From positions 1 to 64,000 of the forward strand of contig JAAYUV010000027.1 of assembly GCA_012517475.1 (NCBI GenBank): DNA of 64,000 nt, in the 5' to 3' direction. This DNA comes from Peptococcaceae bacterium. GTDB lineage: Bacteria > Bacillota > Desulfitobacteriia > Desulfitobacteriales > Syntrophobotulaceae. Position numbers and translations under genes: made by a program. This document shows, piece after piece, positions 8,583 to 16,976 of the stretch. The notes beneath the pieces were generated by a model. The model saw only the letters and a list, made by a program, of their open reading frames with translations, was not told the DNA's origin and made no database searches. The first letter of the stretch is position 1, and the number at the start of each line of letters is the position of its first letter.

Positions 8583-9656
8583 TTAATTCTCGTAAGAATG
8601 AATCGTAGCTCCTCCCAATACTTCTTCACCCTGGTAAAACACTACAGCCTGACCAGGTGTAATGGCTCTGAGAGGCTCATCAAATTCAACCCTGACCCTA
8701 TTCTTATCCAGAATATGAACGACGGCAGGGACCTTCGGGGCATTATACCTGATTTTTACTGTAACGCGTAAGGGTGAAGCCGGAATATCCCCGGAAATAA
8801 AGCTGCAGTTTTCTGCCAATAATGCAGAATGATATAATTCCTCTTTCCTGCCAACCTGAACTGTATTGGTCACAGGATCTATTCGCATTACATAGACCGG
8901 ATAACCCAACGCCAGGCCCAACCCTTTATGCTGCCCGACGGTATACCTGTAAATCCCCTTATGTTTTCCTATTTTCCTGCCTTGAGAATCGACAAAGTCG
9001 CCGGGTGACGGGAGAATGTCACGGTAGTTCTCTACAAAATCAGCATAAGAACCTTCCACAAAACAAATTTCCTGGCTTTCCGGCTTTTCCGCAACGATTA
9101 GGCCTTTTTCCTTAGCCAAAGCACGGATCTCTGTTTTCCGGTACTCCCCCAAAGGAAAAAGGGTATGTTCCAGCTGGGCTTGGGTCATATGATATAATGC
9201 ATAACTTTGATCTTTCGTTTGATCAAGGCCTGTTTTTAAGATGAACCTGCCTGAAAGGGAATCAAATTCCCGTCTTACATAATGTCCGGTGGCAATGTAA
9301 TCTGCTGTCAGGGCCTGCGCTTTTTTAAGCAGGGAATCAAACTTGATAAACCGATTACAGGAAATACAGGGATTTGGAGTCCTACCAATCAGATATTCAT
9401 TACAAAATTCCTGAATTACTTTCTCTTCAAATTCTTTACGAAAGTTCATGACATAGTGAGGAATTCCAATTTTCCAGGCAACACGCTGTGCATCACCGAC
9501 CGCATCCAGACTGCAGCAGGCCTTGGCCTGATCCTCCTGCTGGGGCCAGATTTGCATGGTGACACCAATTACATTATATCCCGCCTCTTTTAACAATAAG
9601 GCAGCTACAGAGCTGTCTACACCGCCGCTCATGGCCACGATTACCGTTTTACCCAT
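8583..9656 (-). CDS. mnmA: tRNA-specific 2-thiouridylase MnmA
   Basis: This 357-aa enzyme puts sulfur on the wobble uridine of tRNA-Lys, -Glu and -Gln. It has the N-type ATP pyrophosphatase loop SGGVDSSVAA at about 10-19, the catalytic-cysteine motif NPCISCN at about 100, and the second catalytic cysteine in ESQEICFV at about 200. Length is normal. The start has GAGGGAG seven bases upstream. A cysteine desulfurase partner gene is not adjacent; it stands alone between the lipoprotein and the coat cluster. Confidence 0.95.
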   Translation of the reverse strand: MGKTVIVAMSGGVDSSVAALLLKEAGYNVIGVTMQIWPQQEDQAKACCSLDAVGDAQRVAWKIGIPHYVMNFRKEFEEKVIQEFCNEYLIGRTPNPCISCNRFIKFDSLLKKAQALTADYIATGHYVRREFDSLSGRFILKTGLDQTKDQSYALYHMTQAQLEHTLFPLGEYRKTEIRALAKEKGLIVAEKPESQEICFVEGSYADFVENYRDILPSPGDFVDSQGRKIGKHKGIYRYTVGQHKGLGLALGYPVYVMRIDPVTNTVQVGRKEELYHSALLAENCSFISGDIPASPLRVTVKIRYNAPKVPAVVHILDKNRVRVEFDEPLRAITPGQAVVFYQGEEVLGGATIHSYEN

Positions 9657-9772
9657 AATTCTCCCTCATCCGTTCCTTTATATGGTTATTATACCCAGCT
9701 TCATAGGAAGTTGAACACAGTTAAAATCAGTTTAACCTCCTTTGTTTCACAAGGCAACTCCATTATTATCAA

Positions 9773-9812
9773 AAAAGAACTCTCAACGGTAATGAAAGTT
9801 AAGAGTTCTTTT
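9773..9812 (-). terminator. Terminator of the coat gene cluster
   Basis: Arms at 9773-9783 and 9802-9812 pair over 11 bases, with a possible extension inward, and the minus strand continues in T-rich sequence. It sits just after the last coat gene and before mnmA, so it ends the coat operon. Confidence 0.7.
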
Positions 9813-9832
9813 CTTGGTCATTTTGACTCCTA

Positions 9833-10195
9833 TTATGACCTCAGAATAGGAGTGTCTTCTTGTTCTCTTCCTGAGAGTTCTTCATCCTGCTGCAGCTTCC
9901 AGGCTTCAAGGTCCAGGGCCATGTATGCGCCTTTCAGGTCGTCTTTAAACTGTTCAGGCGGATCTAATGGATGGTAGTAACCCTTGGCAAGTGCATAGTC
10001 AGTAATTTGTCCCAGGCCGTCTATAATTGTATTTAAATGTCTTCTCATCGTTTCCCTTACTTCGGGAGTAGTACTCTCGCTTATTGCGGAAGAGTACTTG
10101 CTCAATGCACTTTTTGTTGTAAGTAGGAGTTCAGTGACAATATCTTTTTCCGTCATGAAATCTACACCTGCCACATTCTGAATTATATTCGTCAT
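9833..10195 (-). CDS. CotF-family spore coat protein
   Basis: A 120-aa protein with the coat F domain: a helical bundle in which MTEKDIVTELLLTTKSALSK opens helix 1, with TTPEVRETMRRHLN and ALAKGYYHPLDP further on. This pattern is typical of CotF-like proteins and related small coat proteins of clostridia. It is the last gene of a three-gene minus-strand cluster with the 66-aa and 60-aa ORFs. The role is structural, in the outer layers of the spore. A mother-cell sigma factor is expected to drive it, but I did not find a clear promoter. Confidence 0.85.
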   Translation of the reverse strand: MTNIIQNVAGVDFMTEKDIVTELLLTTKSALSKYSSAISESTTPEVRETMRRHLNTIIDGLGQITDYALAKGYYHPLDPPEQFKDDLKGAYMALDLEAWKLQQDEELSGREQEDTPILRS

Positions 10196-10230
10196 ATTGA
10201 CAGACTCCTCAACACAAATAATTTTTACTT

Positions 10231-10431
10231 TTATTGCATGAATTCCCGAAGCTCTTTGATTTGCGTCTGAGAGTTTTCAAGTTCCGTCTCCAGGATTACT
10301 CTTAACTTGGGATCATCCACCATTCCTGTCAAGCTTGACACTTTCAGCGCGCAAATATTCTTGAGCTGTAAGAGTTCATGCACCTGAAATTTTTCGTGAG
10401 GTGCTATTCCGCTTTTGGACAAGAAACTCAA
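10231..10431 (-). CDS. Small spore-coat-associated protein (66 aa)
   Basis: A short helical protein with HEKFQVHELLQLKNICALK and a Gln/Glu-rich end. The pattern resembles one repeat of CotF-like helical coat proteins, shortened. It lies 35 bases upstream of the CotF-family gene and 18 bases downstream of the 60-aa gene, all on the minus strand. It is too short for a full coat F domain and may pair with the larger protein. Function is inferred from neighbours. Confidence 0.65.
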   Translation of the reverse strand: MSFLSKSGIAPHEKFQVHELLQLKNICALKVSSLTGMVDDPKLRVILETELENSQTQIKELREFMQ

Positions 10432-10449
10432 CTCCTTAACGTTTTGATC

Positions 10450-10632
10450 TTAGAGCTTCCCACCGTTCTTCAATTGCTGCTCCGCAAACTCAATCATTCT
10501 TTTCACCATATTTCCTGCTTCTCGCGAAGTAATATCGCCGGCATCCCCTTCAAAGAACTGAACGCCCATTTGTTTTTCACTGCCGGTTGCCTGAGCCGGG
10601 TTAATTGGCCTGAATCTTGCCATGTTGTTCAC
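10450..10632 (-). CDS. Small hypothetical protein of the coat cluster (60 aa)
   Basis: First gene of the coat cluster. The product is small and polar: MNNMARFRPINPAQ at the start, an acidic middle FFEGDAGDITS, and a helical end. There is an alternative start at codon 4 (MARFRP), just after the first, and a GAGGTGAAC ribosome site upstream. I do not recognise it outside this context. Its conserved-looking position before two coat-like genes suggests a spore role. Confidence 0.6.
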   Translation of the reverse strand: MNNMARFRPINPAQATGSEKQMGVQFFEGDAGDITSREAGNMVKRMIEFAEQQLKNGGKL

Positions 10633-10732
10633 CTCAATTTCAATTATTTCTATTAGTAATCTTTACATTTTTGTTAAATAAATACGAGCTAATTATTGGT
10701 TGTTTTGTTTCAAATCATTGCATAAAAAAGGA

Positions 10733-10986
10733 GTTGCTGCAAAACTACCTAAGAAGGTTTCCATAATGTATAGCCGCTCTCGGCAGATCGTGAAGGCCAC
10801 TAGCCTTCACGCATCCGTGGCGAGCCGCTCAATGCCATCCATGGCATCGCAGCACTAGTCCATCCCGTGAAGGCTATCGAAAGCCTTCACGCGTCGAAAC
10901 AGCCGCGCTCCGCATCGCGTTACGCATGCGTAACGCGCGTGACGCTGTCTATACATTACGGAAACTAGTCGTTTTGCAACAACCCC
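10733..10986. repeat. Palindromic MITE-like element, copy 1
   Basis: A GC-rich island of about 250 bases in AT-rich DNA. Its ends are imperfect inverted repeats: GAGTTGCTGCAAAAC at 10731-10745 with GTTTTGCAACAACCCC at 10971-10986, then GTTTCCATAATGTATAG with CTATACATTACGGAAAC. Inside lie two hairpins built from GTGAAGGC arms (about 10790-10811 and 10866-10891) and a perfect 22-base palindrome at 10916-10937 centred on GCATGC. It has no ORF. A nearly identical copy in opposite orientation lies at 62638-62946. The structure fits a non-autonomous mobile element; no transposase is in the window. Confidence 0.8.
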
Positions 10987-11038
10987 ATGGAGTGCCTTAT
11001 TCCCTATTTTTTGGTTAAAAAAGATTCGCTAAGTTTTT

Positions 11039-11398
11039 TTATGGAAAAACTCTTTTTAATGTCCGCACAACATGATCTTCCTTAAAAGGTTTCAAAATAA
11101 ATGACTTTGCGCCGAATAACATGGCCTCTTTTACAATGGCCTCCTGCCCCATGGCAGAAACCATGACGACCTTGGCTTTTGGATCATAAGCGAGTATGGC
11201 TTTCAAAGCCTCGATTCCATTCATCTCGGGCATCGTAATATCCAAAGTAACAAGATCGGGCTTACACTGCTTGTATTTGATTAACCCTTTAAAACCGTTT
11301 TCTGCTTCCCCTACGATTTCAAAACCATTCATTTCAAGGATATTCTTAATAGCGATTCTCATAAAGGCCGAGTCATCAATAATGAGTACACGTGCCAA
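11039..11398 (-). CDS. CheY-like single-domain response regulator
   Basis: A stand-alone receiver domain of about 119 aa. Acid pocket DDSAFMR near residue 8, phosphorylated Asp at about 53 in LDITMPEMNG, Ser in VMVSAMG, and Lys in FILKPF are all present. The frame opens at GTG 11407, but TTG at 11398 (MARVLIIDD) has GGAG eight bases upstream and is the more usual start for this family. No chemotaxis gene is near; it lies between the repeat element and plsC. It could serve chemotaxis or a phosphorelay. Confidence 0.85.
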   Translation of the reverse strand: MARVLIIDDSAFMRIAIKNILEMNGFEIVGEAENGFKGLIKYKQCKPDLVTLDITMPEMNGIEALKAILAYDPKAKVVMVSAMGQEAIVKEAMLFGAKSFILKPFKEDHVVRTLKRVFP

Positions 11399-11560
11399 AG
11401 ATGTCACTCCAATCCAACTTCAGTATCTGGGTTCAAAGATGTAAGCATCGTGAATGTTTCCTGATACTTTAAGTGTATATTGATGTCACAGATAGTCAAT
11501 ACAATTATTCAATTTTTGAAAGAGTTCAGGTATAATATCTAAAAAAGACAGGAGTGTTGT

Positions 11561-12277
11561 ATGGTTCGTACAATCGTTTGGTTTATTTATTTTTGGCTGT
11601 ATCTTGTTTTAATCCTTCCCGACCTTTGGAAAGTCAATAAAATGGAGAAACTTGGACAAAAAGAGAAACACGACAGTGTTGTGTTTCAAATCGTCCGGAA
11701 ATGGGCACGTTCCCTTCTTTCCTTAGCCGGTGTCACTGTTGACGTTCGCGGTTCGGAACACATCCCTGATCATGAAGCGGTTGTTTTTATCAGCAATCAT
11801 CAGGGTAATTTTGATATTCCGATCCTCCTGGGTTTTATTGATAAACCAAAAGCCTTTATTGCCAAGGTAGAGATACTTAAAATGCCTTTGATTCGGACTT
11901 GGATGACTCATATGAAATGTGTTTTTATGGACAGGTCCGATATCAGGCAATCTCTTAGGACGATAAGTCAAGCTGCAGATTATGTGAAGCAAGGGTATTC
12001 CATGGTGATTTTTCCCGAAGGAACCAGAAGCAAAGGAAATTCTATCGGAGAATTCAAACCGGGAAGTTTTAAGCTGGCCTTAAAAGCCGGAGCCCCAATC
12101 ATCCCGGTTACCATTCGCGGTTCTTATCGGATTATGGAGCAACAGGGTTTTATCATCAAACCCGGAAAAGTTGAAGTCATTATCTCCGAACCAATTTCTA
12201 CTAAAAGGCTATCCAAAGAGGAAGAGGCCCTTTTGCCGGACCGCGTTCGAGGAATCATTGAAAAAAACTTAACATGA
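11561..12277 (+). CDS. plsC: 1-acyl-sn-glycerol-3-phosphate acyltransferase
   Basis: This 238-aa enzyme adds the second acyl chain to lysophosphatidate to make phosphatidic acid at the membrane. One membrane helix sits at about 3-22. The catalytic motif NHQGNFD lies near residue 79 and the phosphate-binding FPEGTRS near 150, followed by the family's VTIRGSYRIM segment. AGGAG precedes the ATG. It abuts the convergent small ger ORF, its stop ending at 12277 and the other ORF's stop at 12278. Confidence 0.93.
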   Translation: MVRTIVWFIYFWLYLVLILPDLWKVNKMEKLGQKEKHDSVVFQIVRKWARSLLSLAGVTVDVRGSEHIPDHEAVVFISNHQGNFDIPILLGFIDKPKAFIAKVEILKMPLIRTWMTHMKCVFMDRSDIRQSLRTISQAADYVKQGYSMVIFPEGTRSKGNSIGEFKPGSFKLALKAGAPIIPVTIRGSYRIMEQQGFIIKPGKVEVIISEPISTKRLSKEEEALLPDRVRGIIEKNLT

Positions 12278-12451
12278 TTATTCATTCCCCGTCAACATAA
12301 AGACAACTGTAGCCGCTGCACTCAGAAATGATATGAGTACGGCTCCGAAGCCGCCAATTTTGTTCTGATCATCTGTCCACAGGCTTTTTCCGAAGGTGAA
12401 TGTGTAATAACTGCTGGCAAAAACAAACAACAGCAAAATATATTTTATCAC
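12278..12451 (-). CDS. 57-aa membrane ORF at the end of the ger operon
   Basis: A short ORF. The product has two hydrophobic segments (VIKYILLLFVFASSYYTF and GAVLISFLSAAATVVFML) joined by GKSLWTDDQNKIGG. Its GTG start overlaps the stop of the gerC-type gene as GTGA, which implies translational coupling. Some germinant receptor operons have a small extra membrane subunit of this kind (GerD/2TM 'D subunit'), so a role as an accessory receptor subunit is plausible. It is not a truncated piece of gerA, gerB or gerC. Confidence 0.75.
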   Translation of the reverse strand: MIKYILLLFVFASSYYTFTFGKSLWTDDQNKIGGFGAVLISFLSAAATVVFMLTGNE

Positions 12452-13764
12452 GTGCTTCCCTGCCCTCCCTCTGAGGTACCCCTTATCGGCTTGGCCTCAT
12501 AGATATATCCTGATCTTCTTAGATTCACATTGACTTGGGTACTGATCTTTGCTTCCTTATAATGGCTAAGCCAGTTGTACTGCTCGAACTCCTGAATTGT
12601 TTGGAATTCACCGGCTATTTTTTTGCCGAAATGAAAAATATCCGAGTTCCATTCCTGCTGAGTCCTTTCAATGGTTTTGGTTAACCCCGTTGTGAAATAA
12701 TCCTCGATTATTTTCTCTAACCCTTTGATATGATCCAAATTTTCATAACTATTGCGACTTTGAATAGAGACAATATCCGCATCAAGGGTTAATTCCAGAT
12801 CGAGAACGGGACGCCCCCCTTCCATATTCCCTTTCATTTTAGGGCTCTTGGATAATTCTGCTTCAATGACAAAAATGAAACCGGGTTTCTCCGGATCTTC
12901 CAGGACAAAAAAGCCCCTTCGGAATTCCCCTATCCCCATCAGGAAAAACCTCGTCTCGTCCGGGGTCAGGGAGCCCACCATTTTGTCCCCGTCAAAGACT
13001 ACGGTTCCAAATAACTCATTTTTAGTTCCTCCCTTCCTCGGAATATCCCCCGGCTCCATATCTTGCTTGGTATTAAGAGGCGGATTCTTCCCCCCTGTAT
13101 CTTGCGGAAAATGCTGAAAATCATTTACTCCTGCATAGATTGCACAAGACTGGCCATAAGGGGCAAGCAACGCAATATAAAAATCATTAAAAAAAACATC
13201 CGGGAAATAACCTGAGTTTTTAGACTGCTCAAACATGAGCTCAATGTTTTTGGCCGAGTTAGTACCGATAAAGGTTTTGTTCTCCATAATAAAATCTTCG
13301 GCCTTGCCTTTACAGACCACGACCCGCATGAATTCCCTGACTTCGCGAAAACGAGCAAGGGGTTCAACATATCTGGCTATACCCTCCCGCGCATATTCTT
13401 CAGAAAACACCAGCATTTTGGCATGCATCAGGGAGATTTGCCTGTTGACGGCGGCATCCAGCAGATTGATTGCTCCAAGAAGGGAAGAAGCTTCGACTGT
13501 CGAAACGATCGTACCATCTACTTCACCAGACTCCTCACTGCCTCCCCCGTCACTGCCGCCTCCTCCCGCTTTCCCGCCTCCTCCGTCCTTATAGGTTGCA
13601 TATTGGAAAGTGATCCTCACCATATTATTTACCCCTTTATCCACCCCGATCACCAGGGCATAGACCTCTTCATCAATCTCTGTCGCATCGTAACAACCAC
13701 CCAAGGGAAGGAAGAAACATAGAACAATCCCTATAGCGATCAGCTTTCTAATTGGTATTGGCAT
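12448..13764 (-). CDS. Ger(x)C family germinant receptor lipoprotein
   Basis: C subunit of a GerA-type spore germinant receptor, 438 aa. It has a signal peptide with the lipobox PLGGC near residue 24, followed by YDATEIDE and ALVIGVDKG, both typical of the family's N-terminal domain. A Gly/Ser-rich insertion (GGGGKAGGGGSDGGG-like) lies near residues 63-80 and is unusual in length. The third domain (TRTIERTQQEWNSDIFHFG region, about 365-385) is normal. It overlaps the gerB-type gene by 17 bases upstream. The protein sits on the outer face of the spore inner membrane. Confidence 0.93.
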   Translation of the reverse strand: MPIPIRKLIAIGIVLCFFLPLGGCYDATEIDEEVYALVIGVDKGVNNMVRITFQYATYKDGGGGKAGGGGSDGGGSEESGEVDGTIVSTVEASSLLGAINLLDAAVNRQISLMHAKMLVFSEEYAREGIARYVEPLARFREVREFMRVVVCKGKAEDFIMENKTFIGTNSAKNIELMFEQSKNSGYFPDVFFNDFYIALLAPYGQSCAIYAGVNDFQHFPQDTGGKNPPLNTKQDMEPGDIPRKGGTKNELFGTVVFDGDKMVGSLTPDETRFFLMGIGEFRRGFFVLEDPEKPGFIFVIEAELSKSPKMKGNMEGGRPVLDLELTLDADIVSIQSRNSYENLDHIKGLEKIIEDYFTTGLTKTIERTQQEWNSDIFHFGKKIAGEFQTIQEFEQYNWLSHYKEAKISTQVNVNLRRSGYIYEAKPIRGTSEGGQGST

Positions 13765-14857
13765 TACGCATTACCCCCTTTTTGCCCCGCACGACAGCAA
13801 GGATAAAAACCATAACCGGAATCAGCATCAGAATTACCGAACTGAACTCCCGGAGGATCATAATATGCACTTCGATAATCTCAGCAAGTGTACTGGGATA
13901 GAGAGCCAGCACAAAGGTAAGAATGCTGAAAGGAAGCAGCAAGGGTCTATGATTGTTAATTTCAAAGGCCCTGCAATAGGAACTGAGAGCAAGGTAAAAA
14001 GTAAATGAGACAGTGATGATAGAAGTGATTACCCAGATGAACAGGAAAATCGCCTCGATCCTTTGGAAAAAGCGGGAAAAATAAATAATCCGGGTCAATT
14101 GATACATCCCTGAGACGTGTTCACTTCCCACCGTATACTGAAACGCTGCAACAATACAGGCCAAACAAGTGCTGAAAACAATTCCTGTCAGCAGAAGACT
14201 GGAGAAACCTGCTTTTTTGAACAGCTTAAGCCCATGGATTGATCTGATGATCACTGCTAAGAAAACGATCTCATCATAGGCCGAACTCCGCAGGGTTCCG
14301 ATAAAAAGCGTATGCATTAATCCATAGCCGAAATAAGGTTTCAGGTAATCGAAATCGTAACTGGGAATCGATAAGATAATAATAAGAAATAATGAGCCGA
14401 TGACAGGATAAAAAAAGACGAATGCTGTACGGGCGATCCCCTCCAAGCCTACATACGCCAAAGCGGTTACCACAAGCAAAAAGGCAAAGATCAAGACCCC
14501 GGGAGGAGTAAAGGGCATGCTGTATATCTTTAGAACAGTTATGAACTCTCTCAGGTTTACCGCGGCACTGTAAAGAAGAAAGATCCCAAAAATTATAATC
14601 AAAGACTTACCAACCATCTTCCCTGTGACGCTTTCGAAAATCTGATACAAATCCTGCTGAGGAAAACGCTTCATTAAGGAATACAGGATAAAAAAGAACA
14701 CGATTGAAGTTGCGCAGGAGACCAAGGTCCCTAACCAGGCAGCCGTACCTAACGTTTTGATGATCACCATGGGACTGGCGAAAAAAATTTTTGTGATTAG
14801 AACAATAGTCATCAGACTAAATGCTTCGTAGAAACCAAAATGCCCTTCTTTAATCAT
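13748..14857 (-). CDS. GerB-type endospore germination permease
   Basis: B subunit of the germinant receptor, 369 aa, of the amino acid-polyamine-organocation transporter-like spore permease family. About ten membrane helices fill the protein. The N-terminal HFGFYEAFSLM segment and the helix-1 region GTAAWLGT are family-typical. It sits between the A and C subunit genes, 13 bases after gerA, and overlaps gerC. It likely binds the germinant; the ligand cannot be read from the sequence. Confidence 0.93.
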   Translation of the reverse strand: MIKEGHFGFYEAFSLMTIVLITKIFFASPMVIIKTLGTAAWLGTLVSCATSIVFFFILYSLMKRFPQQDLYQIFESVTGKMVGKSLIIIFGIFLLYSAAVNLREFITVLKIYSMPFTPPGVLIFAFLLVVTALAYVGLEGIARTAFVFFYPVIGSLFLIIILSIPSYDFDYLKPYFGYGLMHTLFIGTLRSSAYDEIVFLAVIIRSIHGLKLFKKAGFSSLLLTGIVFSTCLACIVAAFQYTVGSEHVSGMYQLTRIIYFSRFFQRIEAIFLFIWVITSIITVSFTFYLALSSYCRAFEINNHRPLLLPFSILTFVLALYPSTLAEIIEVHIMILREFSSVILMLIPVMVFILAVVRGKKGVMRNANTN

Positions 14858-14870
14858 CTTTTACGCTCCT

Positions 14871-16739
14871 TTAGGCTTCATCCGCGTCTTGTTGTGCCCA
14901 CTCCCTGGCAATCTCAGGCTGGCGCTGCCGGTCCAGAGGATTAAGAAAATCCGGCCTTGACTCCTGCAGCCAAAGAGGCCAGCGAAAGATAACATCTTTA
15001 CTCTTTTTATTTTTGGGCGCAATAATAGAGAAAAATGGAATTCCAAACGACTTCAGGTTGACGAGCATTAAAACAAATCCAATCAAAGCCAGGGCAATTC
15101 CGTAAAAACCCAATAATGTTCCGGCCAAGATATAGTAAAACCTTAAAAGCCTGACTCCAAAAGCTAAACTATAATTAGGAATGGCAAAATTGCTTAATCC
15201 GGTGACGGCTACAATAATAATGAGAATAGGACTGACGATGTTGGCTGTGACCGCGGCATCACCGAGAATTAAAGCCCCGATAATACCTAACGTATTACCA
15301 ATTATCCCGGGAATTCTGATTCCCGCCTCACGAATTAACTCAAAGCCCAATTCCATAAGCAGGATTTCAACCAATGTCGGAAAGGGCACATTCTCTTTGG
15401 CTTTGGCTATTGCAATCAGCAGATCGGTTGGGATCATTTCCCGGTGAAAGGTTGTCAATGCGATATAGATTCCCGGCAGCATGGAACCCGCCAGAAAAGC
15501 AAAAAAACGAATAAGCCGCAATCCGGAAGTATACTGCCATTTTAAGGAGGCATCCTCCGGTGAATGCATCAGCTCGTTCATGGTTACCGGAACAATCATG
15601 GAAAAAGGTGTTCCGTCCACGAAGATGACGACTCTTCCTTCCACGAGATGCGAGGCTGCTCTGTCCGGCCTTTCGGTACTGAGAATTGTCGGGATAATGG
15701 TAAAAGGGGTATCCTCAATCAATTCCTCAAGCATACCTGCGCTAACCAGGAAATCTGTTTTGATATTGGTCAGCCTGCGGCTGACTTCTTTGACAAGGGC
15801 CGGATTAACAACATCTTTCAGGTAAATAACCGCAATAGTGGTACTGGTTTTTTCCCCCACCTCAAAAAATTCTGTAATCAGACTGCTGTTTCTGATAATT
15901 CTCCTCAACAGGGAAATATTCGTCCGGAGGTTCTCACTGAACGCTTCCTGCGGGCCTTTGACAATTCCTTCTGTCTTGGGAGATTCTACCCCTCTTTTAT
16001 CAAAGCCGATTGTTTCACAGGTAATAAAGTATGGAAGACCGTCAACATAAAGAGCAGTATTTCCTTTTAAAATTTCTGCCGCTACCTTTTCGATACTGTC
16101 AAGATTTTTTGTGTCGTTGGTTTCGATCACGCTTCCCAAAGACACACCTGTAAGCTGTCCCGGCCGTTTTTCTTCCTGAGGATCTGACCTTTCCATATTA
16201 AATAAAGGACGCAGAATATAATTATTAATAATCTGCTTGTCGGCCATCCCATCTAAATAGGCAACAAACGCTCTTTTTTTATTTCCAATTTCGAACTCCC
16301 TGATAATCAGGTCCTTATTTTGCGGAACCCCAAAAAGCTGCTTGATCAGCTGCAGGTTGGAAACAATATCCGCTCTGACCTTATCTCCCTCCGTCCTGTT
16401 GGACCGAACCTGGGAAGCTGAAAGGGGCTTTTTGGCTCTTCTCCTTCGCGGGGTCCCGAGAGAGGGTTTGTCTTGTTCCTTATTATGGCTTTCATTTTGG
16501 CTTTCATCTTGGCTTTCGTATTGGTTTCCTTTTCGGTTTTCGCTTTGCTGCTGTTCTTTGTCTTCCTCTTGATTATTGCTCAGACCTTGTTTATTGCTGC
16601 TATCTCCGGAAGAACTCATGGGTACGCCCTGGTCCTGTCCTTTTGTCATCTCAGCAAGAGTAAAAGTCTTTGGTCTTTTGGTTTTCTTGTACGTAATAAG
16701 TGCAAGCGCTTGTTGCAGTACCCCTTGTTGTTTCTTCAT
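14871..16739 (-). CDS. GerA-type germinant receptor A subunit
   Basis: This 622-aa subunit has a long hydrophilic N-terminal region (residues about 30-115) very rich in Gln, Asn, Ser and Glu, with repeats of SQDESQNESHNKEQDK type. The conserved GerA N-terminal domain follows (about 120-400), then about five membrane helices (400-580). The motifs RGRIILLV-type 'GRVVIFVDGTPFSMIVP' and PFPTLVEILLMELGFELIREAG are those of the family. A run of basic residues, RRRRAKKP, ends the polar region. It is the first gene of the operon gerA-gerB-gerC-57-aa ORF. Confidence 0.95.
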   Translation of the reverse strand: MKKQQGVLQQALALITYKKTKRPKTFTLAEMTKGQDQGVPMSSSGDSSNKQGLSNNQEEDKEQQQSENRKGNQYESQDESQNESHNKEQDKPSLGTPRRRRAKKPLSASQVRSNRTEGDKVRADIVSNLQLIKQLFGVPQNKDLIIREFEIGNKKRAFVAYLDGMADKQIINNYILRPLFNMERSDPQEEKRPGQLTGVSLGSVIETNDTKNLDSIEKVAAEILKGNTALYVDGLPYFITCETIGFDKRGVESPKTEGIVKGPQEAFSENLRTNISLLRRIIRNSSLITEFFEVGEKTSTTIAVIYLKDVVNPALVKEVSRRLTNIKTDFLVSAGMLEELIEDTPFTIIPTILSTERPDRAASHLVEGRVVIFVDGTPFSMIVPVTMNELMHSPEDASLKWQYTSGLRLIRFFAFLAGSMLPGIYIALTTFHREMIPTDLLIAIAKAKENVPFPTLVEILLMELGFELIREAGIRIPGIIGNTLGIIGALILGDAAVTANIVSPILIIIVAVTGLSNFAIPNYSLAFGVRLLRFYYILAGTLLGFYGIALALIGFVLMLVNLKSFGIPFFSIIAPKNKKSKDVIFRWPLWLQESRPDFLNPLDRQRQPEIAREWAQQDADEA

Positions 16740-16928
16740 TCTCTCAATCCTTTTATGCTGATGATATACTAGTATTTGCTTAAATTTTATTTTTAACCTT
16801 ACCCCTCCAAAGAGATTACTGCCTTCTGCCTCAAGTCCATATAAAAAAACAATGATTTAAATTAATAATATTTCGTTTTTGAGAAGGAACAGAAAACAAA
16901 ACGTAGAATGATTTATTATTCAACCCTC

Positions 16929-16937
16929 TTGTCGAAC
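16929..16937 (+). promoter_or_regulatory. Spo0A-box-like site before the spo0F-like gene
   Basis: TTGTCGAAC matches the 0A-box core TGTCGAA and lies 40 bases upstream of the Spo0F-like start. In Bacillus subtilis spo0F is also under Spo0A control, which makes the site more interesting than its chance frequency in AT-rich DNA would suggest. Not tested. Confidence 0.4.
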
Positions 16938-16976
16938 AAATCATTATTTTACCTGATAGTACCCAGGAGGAACACC

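Noticed and set aside
15564-16070. 168-aa plus-strand ORF inside the gerA-type gene
   Set aside because: It lies opposite the strongly conserved GerA domain and has no family features; a shadow frame.
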